Shown piece after piece: positions 53,665 to 63,328 of a stretch of 64,000 nucleotides of DNA. Both the position numbers and the translations under genes were made by a program. This stretch comes from Streptomyces lacrimifluminis (GTDB taxonomy: Bacteria > Actinomycetota > Actinomycetes > Streptomycetales > Streptomycetaceae): the NCBI RefSeq assembly GCF_014646095.1, contig NZ_BMMU01000004.1:248001-312000 (forward strand), in the 5' to 3' direction. Within the stretch, counting starts at the first letter, position 1; each line of letters begins with the position of its first letter. The notes beneath the pieces were generated by a model. The model saw only the letters and a list, made by a program, of their open reading frames with translations, made no database searches and was not told the origin of the DNA.

Positions 53665-54435
53665 ATGACAGAGATTTCGGAAACGCCCCCCACGGCGATC
53701 GGTCGCCGCACCGTACTGATCGCGACCGGCGCCACCGCCGCCACCCTGGCCGTGGCCGCCGCCGTGCCCGAATCCCCGGCCCCCACCGCGGACACGACCG
53801 CCCCGGTCGCCGCCGCGGCCGTCTGCACCCTCACGAGGGAGATGACCGAAGGCCCCTACTATCTCGACGGCCAGTACGTCCGCGCCGACATCCGCGAGGA
53901 CAAGACCGGCATCCCCCTCAGACTCACCCTCACCGTCGTCGACGACGACACCTGCGCGCCCCTCGGCAACGCGCTCGTGGAGATCTGGCACTGCGACGCC
54001 CTCGGCGAGTACTCCGGCTTCGTCGGCAACAACGGCCACACCGAACCGGACAACGGCACCTTCCTGCGCGGCGGCGTGCTGACGAACTCCGTCGGCATCG
54101 CCGACATCACCACTGTCTACCCCGGTTGGTACCGGGGCCGCTGTGTCCACATCCATCTCAAGGTGCACACGAACGTCACGCTCACGTCCAACGGCTCGTT
54201 CACCGGCAGCCAGGAACTCCACACCGGCCAGCTGTTCTTCGACGAGACGATCACCGCGAAGGTCGCGGCACTCTCGACGTACGCGGCCAACACGGTCCCC
54301 CGCACCACCCTCGCCCAGGACTCGATCTACGACGAGGGCGGCGCCGCCTCCGGTCTCCTCACCCTTGCCGCGCTGGGGAGTTCGACCTCGGCGGGATACG
54401 CGGGGACGCTGACCGTGGGCGTGGAAAGCAGCTGA
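53665..54435 (+). CDS. Secreted intradiol ring-cleavage dioxygenase
   Basis: Predicted 256-residue exported non-heme Fe(III) enzyme of the catechol/protocatechuate intradiol dioxygenase fold. The N-terminus has a Tat signal (GRRTVLIATGATAATLA). Fe ligands appear as the Tyr of EGPYY, the Tyr in PGWYRGR and the two His of VHIHLKV. Secreted actinomycete members cleave lignin-derived catechols, which is family knowledge. ATG 53665 has no ribosome site, but TATCTT ends 9 bases upstream, so a leaderless mRNA is likely; GTG 53659 is the alternative start. Confidence 0.9.
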   Translation: MTEISETPPTAIGRRTVLIATGATAATLAVAAAVPESPAPTADTTAPVAAAAVCTLTREMTEGPYYLDGQYVRADIREDKTGIPLRLTLTVVDDDTCAPLGNALVEIWHCDALGEYSGFVGNNGHTEPDNGTFLRGGVLTNSVGIADITTVYPGWYRGRCVHIHLKVHTNVTLTSNGSFTGSQELHTGQLFFDETITAKVAALSTYAANTVPRTTLAQDSIYDEGGAASGLLTLAALGSSTSAGYAGTLTVGVESS

Positions 54436-54441
54436 CGCCGG

Positions 54442-54500
54442 CCGTTCCGGCGTAACCGCCGGAACGGGGGTGTGGACACCGCCGGCCGTGTCCACACCCC
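54442..54500. terminator. Double terminator between convergent genes
   Basis: Two adjacent perfect hairpins: CCGTTCCGGC (54442-54451) with GCCGGAACGG (54458-54467), then a 13-bp stem (54467-54479 with 54488-54500). They lie between the dioxygenase and DUF4360 genes. Confidence 0.8.
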
Positions 54501-54585
54501 GCCCCCGCCGGGCCGGGCGGCAACCCGCTCACGGGTCGCCGCCCGGTCCGGCGGGCCTACAACTCCCTCACGGCTCCCGCGGAGG

Positions 54586-55230
54586 TCACTTCGCGGGGCA
54601 CGGCTGCCACGCCAGGTGGTAGATCGTGTCGATCTCGCCGTCCGTCGAGTCCATCGCCATGAAGCTGGTGCCCGTCGACGAACCGGCGTTCACCCGCAGC
54701 TCCGTGTTGATGTTGAAGTTGCGCTGAACTCCACAGGGTGCCCAGACCAGTTGGGCCCACTCGGTGGTGTCGGTGGCCTGCCAGCTGTCGTTGTACGGGC
54801 CGTTGTACGAGTGGTTGCGGAACGCCGTGTTCGACGAGCCCTGGAAGTAGTACGAGGCCCGCTGGACGGCGCTCGCGCCCCGCTGAAGGGCTGCGAAGCC
54901 CCGGTAGTCGGCGCTGGCGATGGCGTAGGTGAAGCCCGCCGGGACGTGCACCAGCAGGCTGAGCTGGCAGTTCTTGCGGAACGCCGTCGGGTCGGAGTTG
55001 CCGCCGGCCTGGGCGAGGTAGTCGCTGTAGGTGACGGTGAAGGCGGTGTTGTCAGCGGAAACGGCCACCGCGGCCGTACCCGCGGGACAGCCGGAGCCGT
55101 TCACCGTGGCGACCTTGATGACGATCTTGTCCGCGGGCGGGTCCTCGAAGGACGACCCGGCGCCGTGTGCGGGTATCGCAGCGGCGAACAGAGCGGCAAT
55201 CGCGCCGCTGACGAGCAGGCCACCAGCCAT
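54586..55230 (-). CDS. Secreted DUF4360 protein
   Basis: Predicted 214-residue exported protein of family DUF4360, function unknown. The Sec signal ends near IPAHGAG. The mature part shows NGSGCPAGTAAVAVSADN and a YRGFAALQRGA segment with several paired Cys, consistent with a small disulfide-stabilised beta domain. The start is ATG 55230, decided by GGGAG 4 bases upstream; the ATG at 55245 has no ribosome site. Confidence 0.88.
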   Translation of the reverse strand: MAGGLLVSGAIAALFAAAIPAHGAGSSFEDPPADKIVIKVATVNGSGCPAGTAAVAVSADNTAFTVTYSDYLAQAGGNSDPTAFRKNCQLSLLVHVPAGFTYAIASADYRGFAALQRGASAVQRASYYFQGSSNTAFRNHSYNGPYNDSWQATDTTEWAQLVWAPCGVQRNFNINTELRVNAGSSTGTSFMAMDSTDGEIDTIYHLAWQPCPAK

Positions 55231-55245
55231 GGTTCTCCCTTTCAT

Positions 55246-55574
55246 CGCAGTGGTGCAGTGGGGGGTGAGAATCACGCGTACACGCAACGGTCATGCACAT
55301 GCCAAAGGCATGCACACGACTGCACCCAACCTGTGGTTGAGCCATGAAGGAACTGTGAAGGTCGAGCGGTCGCAGCATAGGGGGGCGGGCAGGTGTCGGC
55401 CACGTCGATCCCCGGCCAATCCCCGCCCCCGCGCGGCCTGTTTCCCCCGTCGATGTAACGCGCAGCCATCACCGCACCACCCGGAGTGCGCCCGGACTCC
55501 GCTATAGACCAACGGAATTGCGCAGTAGGTCCCCAGGGCGTCCACAGCCGCGATTCATGGAGATCCTCCCGAAA
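55246..55574. other. Gap upstream of the DUF4360 gene
   Basis: About 330 bases without a supportable gene. The part nearest DUF4360 contains a small inverted repeat CATGCC/GGCATG (around 55295-55310), and must hold that gene's promoter. Otherwise nothing is recognised. Confidence 0.5.
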
Positions 55575-55624
55575 ACGCGAACAGCCCGAGCACCGTACGA
55601 GGACGGTGCTCGGGCTGTTCGCGT
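55575..55624 (-). terminator. Terminator of the PGRP amidase gene
   Basis: A perfect 22-bp stem (55575-55596 with 55603-55624) with the loop ACGAGG lies 30 bases after the amidase stop. It is among the strongest hairpins in the window. Confidence 0.9.
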
Positions 55625-55654
55625 CGTTCACGCGGGGAAGGGGAGTCGGACGTG

Positions 55655-57967
55655 CTACCTCAGGTAGACCAGACCGTCCGTGGTGACCGCCGGACGGCCG
55701 CTCGTGCCGACGACCACGATCTTGACCGTGTGCCTGGCGCTCGCGCTCCAGTTCTTCGTCCAGATCGCGTCGCGGTACTTCGTCGTCGCCGACTTCAGAT
55801 CCACTGTCGCGACCTTGACCCCGTCCACGAAGACGTTCACCTGGCCCGACGTCGAGGCCCGCGACACCGCGAGGGCGGCCGAGCGGCCGGTGAACGTCCA
55901 GGTCAGTGAGGCCTTCTTGGCGGAGCTCGAGTACGACTTGCCGCCCAGGTAGCCGGTCGACGACTTCGTCGTCCAGGTGCCGGTGCGGGTCGCCGAGGTC
56001 TCCTGGAGGATCACCGGCGTACCGGCGACCGAGGCCGCCCCGGTGTTGCCCGCCTGGTCGTACGCCGTCATCGACCAGGTCGTGGCCGCACCGGACCTGG
56101 AGGTCAGGTCGGCGCTGACGATCGTCGGGCCGTACGTCTTGGCGACCGGGGCCGTCAGGCGCACCTCCTTCAGGGCGGCCGAGTCCGTGGCCTTCCACTT
56201 CAGGGTGACCGGGACGGCCGTCGTCTCCACCGTGCCGGCGCGCAGGGCGAGGTTCGGCGCGGTGGCGAAGGTGGGCGGGGTCGTCTCGGCGACGACGGTC
56301 GCGGCGGCGGTGGTCGTCGTCCGCCCGGAGATGTGGGTGGCCCGTACGGACACGGAGTGCGTGCCGAGCGCCAGGTTCGCCTTCGCGGAGGTCGCCGTAC
56401 CGGCGGTGGTGGCGGTGACCTTGCCGTCGACGAGCACCTCGTACTTCGCGATCAGCTCGGCCGGGGTGGTCGCCGACCAACTGACCGTCGTGCCCGACTT
56501 GGTGTACGTCCGCGCGCCCGAAGTGCCCGCGCCGGTAACCGACTTGAGGCTGAGACCGGCGACCGGGCCCGCCGCATGGCTGCGGATGGTGGCCAGTTGG
56601 GCGTGGAGCTTGGTGCCCGGGCACTCGGTGGCGTAGCCGTCGCCGTGGCCGTGGATGGTCGGGAAGGAGAGCTGGTCGCCCGTCTTCCACGTCCTCCGGT
56701 TGTACTGGCTGGTCCCGGCGGCGCCCGCGGTGAGCGTGGTGGTGGCCGTCGGCCCGGGGTCGACTCCGTACTGGCCGAGCTTCCAGGCGGCGAGGCGGGC
56801 GACGGAGGTCAGGACCTCCGTCGGCGGTTCGACCAGGCTGTAGTTGCCGAGGACCGAGATGCCGGTGGTCTGGCTGTTGAAGCCGTAGGCGTGCGCCCCG
56901 AAGACCGGCTTGTCGACCCCGCCCTTACGGCCTTCGAAGATCGTGCCGCACTTGTCGACCAGGAAGTTGTAGCCGATGTCCTTCCAGCCGTTCGTTTTGA
57001 CGTGGTACGTGTAGATGGCGCGGATCATCGCCGGGGACTGGTCGCACGTGTAGTCGTTCGTCTCGGCGGTGTGGTGGACGACCGCCGCCTTGATCCCGCC
57101 CGCGAGGTAGTCCGGCGCATCGGGGCTCATCGACTCGTCCGCGCCCCAGCCGGCCCGCGAGGTGATCGGCGGCTTGGGGGCGGTGGACGGCGGTGCCGTG
57201 GGGCCGGTGCTCGCCGAGGCGTCCGGCGTGGCCGGAGCCGAGGTTCTCTCCGGCTCAGTCGTCACGGGCGCGCTGCTCGGCGCCTCGGACGTGCCGGGGG
57301 AGGCCGAGGCGGACTCGGTCGGCGAGGCGGAGGCAGGGGCGGACGCCGAGTCCGTCTCCGTCGGCGAGGCGGACTCCGTCTCGTCCGGCGTGACCGTCGC
57401 GTCCGGCGACTCGGTGCCCGCAGCCGCCACGTAGCCCGCCGGCTCCAGGTCGGAGGTCGCACCGGTGCCGGGGTCGATCATGTCGACGCGCAGGCCCTCG
57501 GGCAGTTCGGCGGACTCCTTGCCGTCGACCCGGACCTCCACTCCGTCGGACGCGCCGACCCACGCGGGCTCGGTGCCGGCGCGGGTCGCGCCCTCCTCGC
57601 CGGGTCCGCTGTCCGCACCCAGCTCAAGCCAGGACGACCAGGTGCCGGTGCCGGCCTCACGGGTGCGGACCTCGACCTTGCCCGCCAGGCCGGCCGACGG
57701 GTCGGACCAGGTGACGCCGAGCATGCTGAACGGCTTGGTGTCCCGCTTGGCCAGCGTCGCCGAGCCGCCGTCGGCGGCCACCTTCAGCGTCGCCGCGTAC
57801 TCCTCGCTCGCGATCGGCCCGGAGACCGGCTTGCCGTCGTCGGCCACGCTGTCCGCGCCACCGCCGCTCGCGCTCTGCACGATCAGAACCCCGGACACAC
57901 CGGCGGCCACCACAGCCCCGATGCCCCACCCTCGACGCGATCTCAGCGATCTCATCCCCGTACGCAC
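55655..57967 (-). CDS. Secreted N-acetylmuramoyl-L-alanine amidase, PGRP domain
   Basis: Predicted 770-residue exported cell wall hydrolase. A signal or signal anchor (residues 13-33) precedes a beta-rich N-terminal domain (50-180), a Ser/Thr/Pro/Glu-rich linker (183-265) and a PGRP/amidase_2 domain (266-440). Zinc ligands include His 298 or 299 (VVHHTAETND), the His of IHGHGDGY and the Cys of TECPG. Two or three immunoglobulin/FnIII-like domains and a jelly-roll-like end (TWTTKSSTGYLGG to VYLR) follow. GTG 57967 is used; ATG 57955 is possible. It likely trims peptidoglycan at the cell surface. Confidence 0.9.
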   Translation of the reverse strand: MRTGMRSLRSRRGWGIGAVVAAGVSGVLIVQSASGGGADSVADDGKPVSGPIASEEYAATLKVAADGGSATLAKRDTKPFSMLGVTWSDPSAGLAGKVEVRTREAGTGTWSSWLELGADSGPGEEGATRAGTEPAWVGASDGVEVRVDGKESAELPEGLRVDMIDPGTGATSDLEPAGYVAAAGTESPDATVTPDETESASPTETDSASAPASASPTESASASPGTSEAPSSAPVTTEPERTSAPATPDASASTGPTAPPSTAPKPPITSRAGWGADESMSPDAPDYLAGGIKAAVVHHTAETNDYTCDQSPAMIRAIYTYHVKTNGWKDIGYNFLVDKCGTIFEGRKGGVDKPVFGAHAYGFNSQTTGISVLGNYSLVEPPTEVLTSVARLAAWKLGQYGVDPGPTATTTLTAGAAGTSQYNRRTWKTGDQLSFPTIHGHGDGYATECPGTKLHAQLATIRSHAAGPVAGLSLKSVTGAGTSGARTYTKSGTTVSWSATTPAELIAKYEVLVDGKVTATTAGTATSAKANLALGTHSVSVRATHISGRTTTTAAATVVAETTPPTFATAPNLALRAGTVETTAVPVTLKWKATDSAALKEVRLTAPVAKTYGPTIVSADLTSRSGAATTWSMTAYDQAGNTGAASVAGTPVILQETSATRTGTWTTKSSTGYLGGKSYSSSAKKASLTWTFTGRSAALAVSRASTSGQVNVFVDGVKVATVDLKSATTKYRDAIWTKNWSASARHTVKIVVVGTSGRPAVTTDGLVYLR

Positions 57968-58011
57968 ACCCTTTGCCTAGGCCCCACGCATTACATGCAC
58001 ATGTCGGGGCC

Positions 58012-58039
58012 AAGGTATCGGGAGAGTGAAGGTCGTCAA
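58012..58039 (-). promoter_or_regulatory. Promoter of the PGRP amidase gene
   Basis: On the minus strand TTGACG (58039-58034) and TACCTT (58017-58012) are 16 bases apart, giving a leader of about 38 bases to GTG 57967. Confidence 0.5.
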
Positions 58040-58131
58040 CAACCGACCCGCAATTTCACCCGTGAAAGTGGTTTACAAGCGCTCCGATGGAGCAAAATAA
58101 AAGGCCCTGAAAGACTGGAAATTGAGAATAT

Positions 58132-58590
58132 CTACGGGTTTTCCCAGGCGGCCGGTTCCGCCGCCAGCCCCCGTACCGGCTCGGGCAGCTCCCCCGTCGC
58201 CAGATCGGCGAAGGTCACCCCCTCCAGCACCTTGCGCACATTGGCGCGCAGCGCGACCCACAGGGGCAGCAGCGGTTCGGCGGGGCCCGTGTAGGCGAGT
58301 CCGGTCGGCCGTTCGCCGCGCACCGAGACGATGGGCCCGTCGACGGCCCGGACGACGTCCGCGACGGTGATCTCGGCGGCGGGGCGCGCCAGCCGGTAGC
58401 CGCCGTTGCCACCGCGCCGGGAGTCGACGATCCCGCCGCGCCGCAGATCGCCGAGGATGCCCTCCAGGAACTTGTGCGGAATGACCTGGGCAGCGGCGAC
58501 GGTCTCCGCCTTCACAGCACCCTCGTCCTGCCGTACGGCGAGCTCCAGCACCGCTCGTACCGCGTAGTCCGCCCGCGCCGAGATCCTCAT
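58132..58590 (-). CDS. Rrf2 family transcriptional regulator without cysteines
   Basis: Predicted 152-residue winged-helix regulator. It begins RISARADYAVRAVLELAV and has the Rrf2 signature GGIVDSRRGGNGGYRLARP. There is no Cys in the protein, so it cannot hold the [Fe-S] cluster of IscR/NsrR members. ATG 58590 is chosen; GTG 58611 would put the start inside the dyad. No ribosome site is present, so a leaderless mRNA is possible. It is divergent from the GH35 gene. Confidence 0.88.
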   Translation of the reverse strand: MRISARADYAVRAVLELAVRQDEGAVKAETVAAAQVIPHKFLEGILGDLRRGGIVDSRRGGNGGYRLARPAAEITVADVVRAVDGPIVSVRGERPTGLAYTGPAEPLLPLWVALRANVRKVLEGVTFADLATGELPEPVRGLAAEPAAWENP

Positions 58591-58593
58591 GGG

Positions 58594-58626
58594 GTCATTG
58601 TCGGTCGTCACGGTGTGGACAATGAC
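58594..58626. promoter_or_regulatory. Dyad at the Rrf2 gene start
   Basis: Perfect 9-bp arms GTCATTGTC (58594-58602) and GACAATGAC (58618-58626) are separated by 15 bases. The dyad lies 4 bases before the Rrf2 ATG and 62 before the GH35 start. It is a candidate autoregulatory operator. Confidence 0.6.
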
Positions 58627-58688
58627 CGCACCCGCTCATATCCACGCACCCACGCGCGTGCGGGGCCCGTACGGCCGAGGAGACCACG

Positions 58689-61600
58689 TTGGCGCTGAGC
58701 AGACGGACCTTCACCGCATTCGCCGGCACCGCCGCCCTCGGCCTCTCCCTCGGCGCGAGCGCGAGCGCGGGCAGGGGCTCCGGCGGCCCGGACGGGGCGG
58801 CGTTCGCGGCCCGCACCGCGCCCACCGGCCCGGCCCCCCACCCGCCCTCGGCGGACGGCCGCCGGCACACCGTCGGCTTCGACCGCTATTCCCTCCTCGT
58901 CGACGGCCGACGGCTCGTCCTGTGGTCGGGCGAGATGCATCCCTTCCGCCTGCCGAGCCCGTCCCTGTGGCGGGACGTCCTGCAGAAGATGCGCGCGCAC
59001 GGCTACAACGCCGTCAGCGTCTACGTGGCCTGGAACTACCACTCCCCCGCCCCCGGCCGCCACGACTTCACGGGCGTCCGCGACCTGGACCTGTTCCTCC
59101 GCCAGGCCGCCGAGACCGGCCTGTACGTCATCCTGCGCCCGGGCCCGTACATCAACGCCGAGGTCGACGCCGGCGGCTTCCCCGGCTGGCTGACCGCGAC
59201 GAGGGGCCGCGCCCGCACCTCCGACCCGACCTATCTCGGGCACGTCGACGAGTGGCTGACGGCGGTCAACAGGATCGTGGCCCGGCATCTCCACACCCGG
59301 GGCGACGGGACGGTCCTCCTCTACCAGATCGAGAACGAGTACGGCTCGTACGTCACCGAGCCCGCCGGCGTCGACTACATGTCTCACCTGTACGCCAGGG
59401 TCCGCGCCGACGGCATCGACGTCCCCCTCTTCCACAACGACCTGGGCAGGAACGGCTACTGGGCCCCCGGCACCTTCGACACCGGCGGCGAGCGAGGGCG
59501 TTGGCTGTACGGCTTCGACGGCTATCCGGACCCCGAGCAGATCCCTCCGGACTGGGGGCACTTCGGCATCGGCGGTGAGAAGGGCGGGGCCACGGCGAGT
59601 CCCGATACCCCTGGATTCATACCCGAGTTCGGGGGCGGCTGGTTCGATCCGTGGGGCGGGGCCGAGTTCGACGGTGCGGGGTACGCGGGGTCGGCGCGGA
59701 CCCGGGACGCGGCCTACGAACGGCGCTTCTACCTCACCAACCTCGCCAACGGCATCACCGTCCACAACGTCTACATGACCTTCGGCGGCACCAGTTGGGG
59801 CTGGCTGCCCGCACCGCAGGTGTACACGTCGTACGACTACGGTGCCGCCTTCGACGAGGGGCGCCGGGCGACCCCGAAGGTCGTCCCCATGCACCAGTTC
59901 GGGCATCTGATGCGGTGCGTACCGGAGTTGGCCAAGCTGGACCGGGCCGAGGACATCACGGCGGGAGGTACCGCGCCGGGTGACGGGCGGATCAGGGTCT
60001 ACCACCTCGCCAACCCGGACACCCACGCCCACGTGTACGTCCTGCGCAACGACTCCCCCGAGCCGGTCACCTCGACGCTCCCGGTCGCCGGGATCTCGCT
60101 GCCGGTGACCGTCCCCGCCTCGGACGCCCGTCTCCTCGCCGCCGGAATCGCGCTGGGGCGGCGCAGGTTGGCGTACTCCAACGCCCAGCCGATGCTGTGG
60201 CTGACCGCCGGGCGCCAGGACGTCGCCGTGCTCACCGGGCAGGTGGGTGAGGTGACGGTGACCGCGGTGGAGTGCGCGAGTGAGCCGTCGGTGACCGTGC
60301 TCGCGGGGGACGCGGAGTCCTCGTACGTGGACGGGCGGGTGCGCGTGAGCGCCCGACTCGGCGGGCTCACACGGGTGTTGGTGGAAGGCGGCGGTGTCCC
60401 GGCTCCCCTCCTTCTCCTGCTCGCAGACGACGAGACCTCGGTGCGGTTGTGGCCGCGCGAGACTCCGTCGGGGTCGGTGCTCGTGTACGGCCCGTCGCTG
60501 CTGCGGACCGCCGAACTGCGGGGCGACACCGTGCGGTTGACCGGGGACACCGTCGAGGCCTCCGACCTGGAGGTGTGGGCGCCGCACGGTGTTCGTGAAC
60601 TGGTCTGGAACCGGGGGGTGGTGAGCGCGCTGTCCACCGACTCCGGGAGTCTGCGGGCCGAGGAGCCGCTGGCGGGGGTCCCGGCGGTCACGCTTCCCGC
60701 GCTGGGCGGCTGGCGGAGGCAGGTGGAGAACCCCGAGTCCGAGCCCGGGTTCGACGACGCCGACTGGACGGTCGCCGACCGGACTTCGACGTTCAGTACG
60801 ACCGCCGTGCCCGACGGGCGGCCCGTGCTGTTCGCCGACGACTACGGCTTCCACTACGGAGACGTCTGGTACCGGGGCTCCTTCACCGACGCCACGGGGA
60901 CCGAGTCCGTGTCCCTCGCCTACAGCACCGGAACGCAGGGGCTGCTGATGGCCTGGCTGGACGGTGAGCCGCTGGGCACGCACCGGATGCCGGTGCCGGA
61001 CAAGAAGACCGTACGGAAGGGAAGTTGGACGGCCACGGCGACCTTCGGCATACCGAGGAAGGCGCGTACGGCCGGCCGGCATGTGCTGTCCGTGCTGGTG
61101 CGGCGGATGCAGCACGACATGGACGGGAAGGCGCTGGACACGCACAAGGTCGCGCGCGGGCTGACGGCGGTGAACTTCGCCGGTGCCTCTCCGGCGGTGA
61201 GGTGGCGGCTGCGGGGGGCGACAGCGGCTGGGGCCGATCCGGTGCGTGGGCCGCTCAACACCGGTGGGCTGTACGGGGAACGGTCGGGGTGGCATCTGCC
61301 GGTGTTCGAGGACGACGGCTGGCCCGTGGCCGGCCTTCCGCGTGCCGAGCGGCGGCAGGGGGTGAGCTGGTACCGGACCGGGTTCCGGCTCGCCGTCGGT
61401 CCGGGTGTCGACGCGTCGATCGGGCTGGTGCTGGAGGACGATCCGGCGCGCGCGTACCGCGTCCAGATCTTCCTGAACGGCTGGAACATGGGCCAGTACG
61501 TCAACGACGTCGGCCCCCAGCACACCTTCGTCCTCCCGAACGGCATCCTGCGCACCCGGGGCGCCAACACCCTTGCCCTGGCGGTGCTTTCGGACGGTAC

Positions 61601-61694
61601 GACGGAGTCGGGGCCAGGGGAGGTACGGCTGACGCTGCTGGGGAGTGCGGCCGGGGGAGTTCCGGTGACGGTCGTACCCTCCCCCGGCCGGTAG
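58689..61694 (+). CDS. Secreted GH35 beta-galactosidase
   Basis: Predicted 1001-residue retaining glycosidase. A Tat signal (SRRTFTAFAG) shows that it is exported. The catalytic barrel has the GH35 pattern GEMHPFRLP, acid/base Glu 217 in QIENEYGS and nucleophile Glu 313 in IPEFGGGW. The second half contains several beta-sandwich domains and a jelly roll. TTG 58689 is supported by GAGGAG 7 bases upstream. It ends 8 bases from the convergent GH51 gene. Together with GH51 and the sugar importers it points to galactose and arabinose release from plant polymers. Confidence 0.93.
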   Translation: MALSRRTFTAFAGTAALGLSLGASASAGRGSGGPDGAAFAARTAPTGPAPHPPSADGRRHTVGFDRYSLLVDGRRLVLWSGEMHPFRLPSPSLWRDVLQKMRAHGYNAVSVYVAWNYHSPAPGRHDFTGVRDLDLFLRQAAETGLYVILRPGPYINAEVDAGGFPGWLTATRGRARTSDPTYLGHVDEWLTAVNRIVARHLHTRGDGTVLLYQIENEYGSYVTEPAGVDYMSHLYARVRADGIDVPLFHNDLGRNGYWAPGTFDTGGERGRWLYGFDGYPDPEQIPPDWGHFGIGGEKGGATASPDTPGFIPEFGGGWFDPWGGAEFDGAGYAGSARTRDAAYERRFYLTNLANGITVHNVYMTFGGTSWGWLPAPQVYTSYDYGAAFDEGRRATPKVVPMHQFGHLMRCVPELAKLDRAEDITAGGTAPGDGRIRVYHLANPDTHAHVYVLRNDSPEPVTSTLPVAGISLPVTVPASDARLLAAGIALGRRRLAYSNAQPMLWLTAGRQDVAVLTGQVGEVTVTAVECASEPSVTVLAGDAESSYVDGRVRVSARLGGLTRVLVEGGGVPAPLLLLLADDETSVRLWPRETPSGSVLVYGPSLLRTAELRGDTVRLTGDTVEASDLEVWAPHGVRELVWNRGVVSALSTDSGSLRAEEPLAGVPAVTLPALGGWRRQVENPESEPGFDDADWTVADRTSTFSTTAVPDGRPVLFADDYGFHYGDVWYRGSFTDATGTESVSLAYSTGTQGLLMAWLDGEPLGTHRMPVPDKKTVRKGSWTATATFGIPRKARTAGRHVLSVLVRRMQHDMDGKALDTHKVARGLTAVNFAGASPAVRWRLRGATAAGADPVRGPLNTGGLYGERSGWHLPVFEDDGWPVAGLPRAERRQGVSWYRTGFRLAVGPGVDASIGLVLEDDPARAYRVQIFLNGWNMGQYVNDVGPQHTFVLPNGILRTRGANTLALAVLSDGTTESGPGEVRLTLLGSAAGGVPVTVVPSPGR

Positions 61695-61702
61695 GCGCCG
61701 AC

Positions 61703-63217
61703 CTACGCGAGCCTGATCACGTTCCACGACAGCGGCTCCAGGACGGCGGTCAGCCTGCCGTCGCGGAGGGCGGTGCCGGTGGCCTGGTGCGGGGTGACGC
61801 GCTCCGGGTCGTCCAGGGTGTTGCGGGCGTCCGGGTCGGCGTCGGCGATCACGCTGTGCTCGACGACCGACGTCAACGCCAGGCCGTTCAGGACGACTTC
61901 GAGCGGCAGCGGCTGGGTCCGGTCGCGGTTCACGGCGAAGACGGTGACCGTGCCGTCGTCGGCGCGTACGGCGGTGGCGTGCAGCAGGTCCGCCTCGCCG
62001 TACCGCTTCGTCCCGTAGGTCGGCGAGTCCACCCGTACGTCGAGGACCTCGCCGCGCCCGTACCTGCTGGCCTGGGCGAACGGGAAGAACGTCGTCTGGC
62101 GCCAGGCCGGGCCGCCCGGCTCGGTCATGATCGGCGCGATGACGTTGACGAGCTGGGCGAGACAGGCGACGGTGACGCGGTCCGCGTGCCGGAGCAGGGC
62201 GATGAGGAGCGAGCCGAAGACGACGGCGTCGGTGACGGAGTAGACGTCCTCCAGGAGTCGCGGGGCCTCTGCCCAGTCCCGCGCGCCGGAGTTCTCGATC
62301 GCGTGCCACCCCGACATGTACCAGACGTTCCACTCGTCGAAGGAGAGGTTGATCTTCTTCTTCGACTTGAGGCGGGCGCCGACGTGGTCACAGGTCGCGA
62401 CTACGTTGTCAATGAACGACTCCATGTCCACGGCGGAGGCCAGGAAGGAGTCGATGTCGCCGTCTTGGGGCTCGTAGTAGGCGTGCAGGGAGATGTAGTC
62501 GACCAGGTCGTACGTCTCCTGGAGGACCGTCGACTCCCACTCGGCGAACGTCTCCATGCCCTGACTGGAGGAGCCGCAGGCGACCAGTTCGAGGTCCGGT
62601 TCGATCTGGCGCATCGCGCGGGCCGTCTCGGCGGCGAGGCGGCCGTACTCCTCGGCGGTCTTGTGGCCGGTCTGCCAGGGGCCGTCCATCTCGTTGCCGA
62701 GGCACCACATCTTGATGCCGAACGGGTCCTTGTCGCCGTGCGCGACGCGCAGGTCCGAACGGGCGGTGCCGGAGGGATGGTTGGCGTACTCCTGGAGTTC
62801 GAGCGCCTCGGCGACGCCACGGGTGCCCAGGTTGACGGCCATCATCGGCTCGGCCTGCGGGCCGACCTTGCGGAGGAAGTCGATGTACTCGGAGAGCCCG
62901 AAGCGGTTGGACTCCGTCGAGCGCCAGGCGAGGTCGAGTCGGCGGGGGCGTTCGTCGACCGGGCCGACCGAGTCCTCCCACCTGTAGCCGGAGACGAAGT
63001 TGCCGCCGGGGTAGCGGACGGCGGTGACGCCGAGTTCGCGGACCAGCTCGAGCACGTCCGTGCGCAGGCCCGCTTCGTCGGCGGAGGGGTGGCCGGGCTC
63101 GAAGACACCGGTGTAGACGCAGCGGCCGAGGTGTTCGACGAAGGATCCGAAGAGACGGGGGTCGACCTCGCCGACGGTGAAGGCGGGGTCGATCGTGAAG
63201 CGGGCGGTGCGGGACAT
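61703..63217 (-). CDS. abfA: GH51 alpha-L-arabinofuranosidase
   Basis: Predicted 504-residue intracellular enzyme that releases L-arabinofuranose from short oligosaccharides. Acid/base Glu 176 is in CLGNEMDG and nucleophile Glu 295 in SFDEWNVW. The N-terminus FGSFVEHLGRCVYTGVFEPG and the C-terminal beta-sandwich are typical, and no signal peptide is present. ATG 63217 has GGAGAGG 5 bases upstream. Upstream lie a GGTTCG short repeat (63253-63275), a CGAACA box and two AACGATCGTT palindromes, so it is likely under sugar control. Confidence 0.95.
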   Translation of the reverse strand: MSRTARFTIDPAFTVGEVDPRLFGSFVEHLGRCVYTGVFEPGHPSADEAGLRTDVLELVRELGVTAVRYPGGNFVSGYRWEDSVGPVDERPRRLDLAWRSTESNRFGLSEYIDFLRKVGPQAEPMMAVNLGTRGVAEALELQEYANHPSGTARSDLRVAHGDKDPFGIKMWCLGNEMDGPWQTGHKTAEEYGRLAAETARAMRQIEPDLELVACGSSSQGMETFAEWESTVLQETYDLVDYISLHAYYEPQDGDIDSFLASAVDMESFIDNVVATCDHVGARLKSKKKINLSFDEWNVWYMSGWHAIENSGARDWAEAPRLLEDVYSVTDAVVFGSLLIALLRHADRVTVACLAQLVNVIAPIMTEPGGPAWRQTTFFPFAQASRYGRGEVLDVRVDSPTYGTKRYGEADLLHATAVRADDGTVTVFAVNRDRTQPLPLEVVLNGLALTSVVEHSVIADADPDARNTLDDPERVTPHQATGTALRDGRLTAVLEPLSWNVIRLA

Positions 63218-63252
63218 GGGTTCCTCTCCGACATTCGGCGTGCGGTGTTCGT

Positions 63253-63275
63253 GTTCGGTTCGGGTTCGGGTTCGG
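63253..63275. repeat. Short GTTCGG repeat in the abfA leader
   Basis: Three to four imperfect copies of GTTCGG follow each other 36 bases before the abfA start, on the side of its 5' leader. Confidence 0.6.
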
Positions 63276-63328
63276 CACATCTGCGTTCTGATATCGGCGT
63301 TCGGCATACCGGCGTCCGCTCGTCACTT

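Noticed and set aside
58608..62333. 1241-codon open frame on the minus strand across the GH35 and GH51 genes
   Set aside because: It is a GC-rich shadow: Arg/Gly/Pro/His-rich low-complexity translation with no domain, opposite a GH35 gene with complete catalytic residues.
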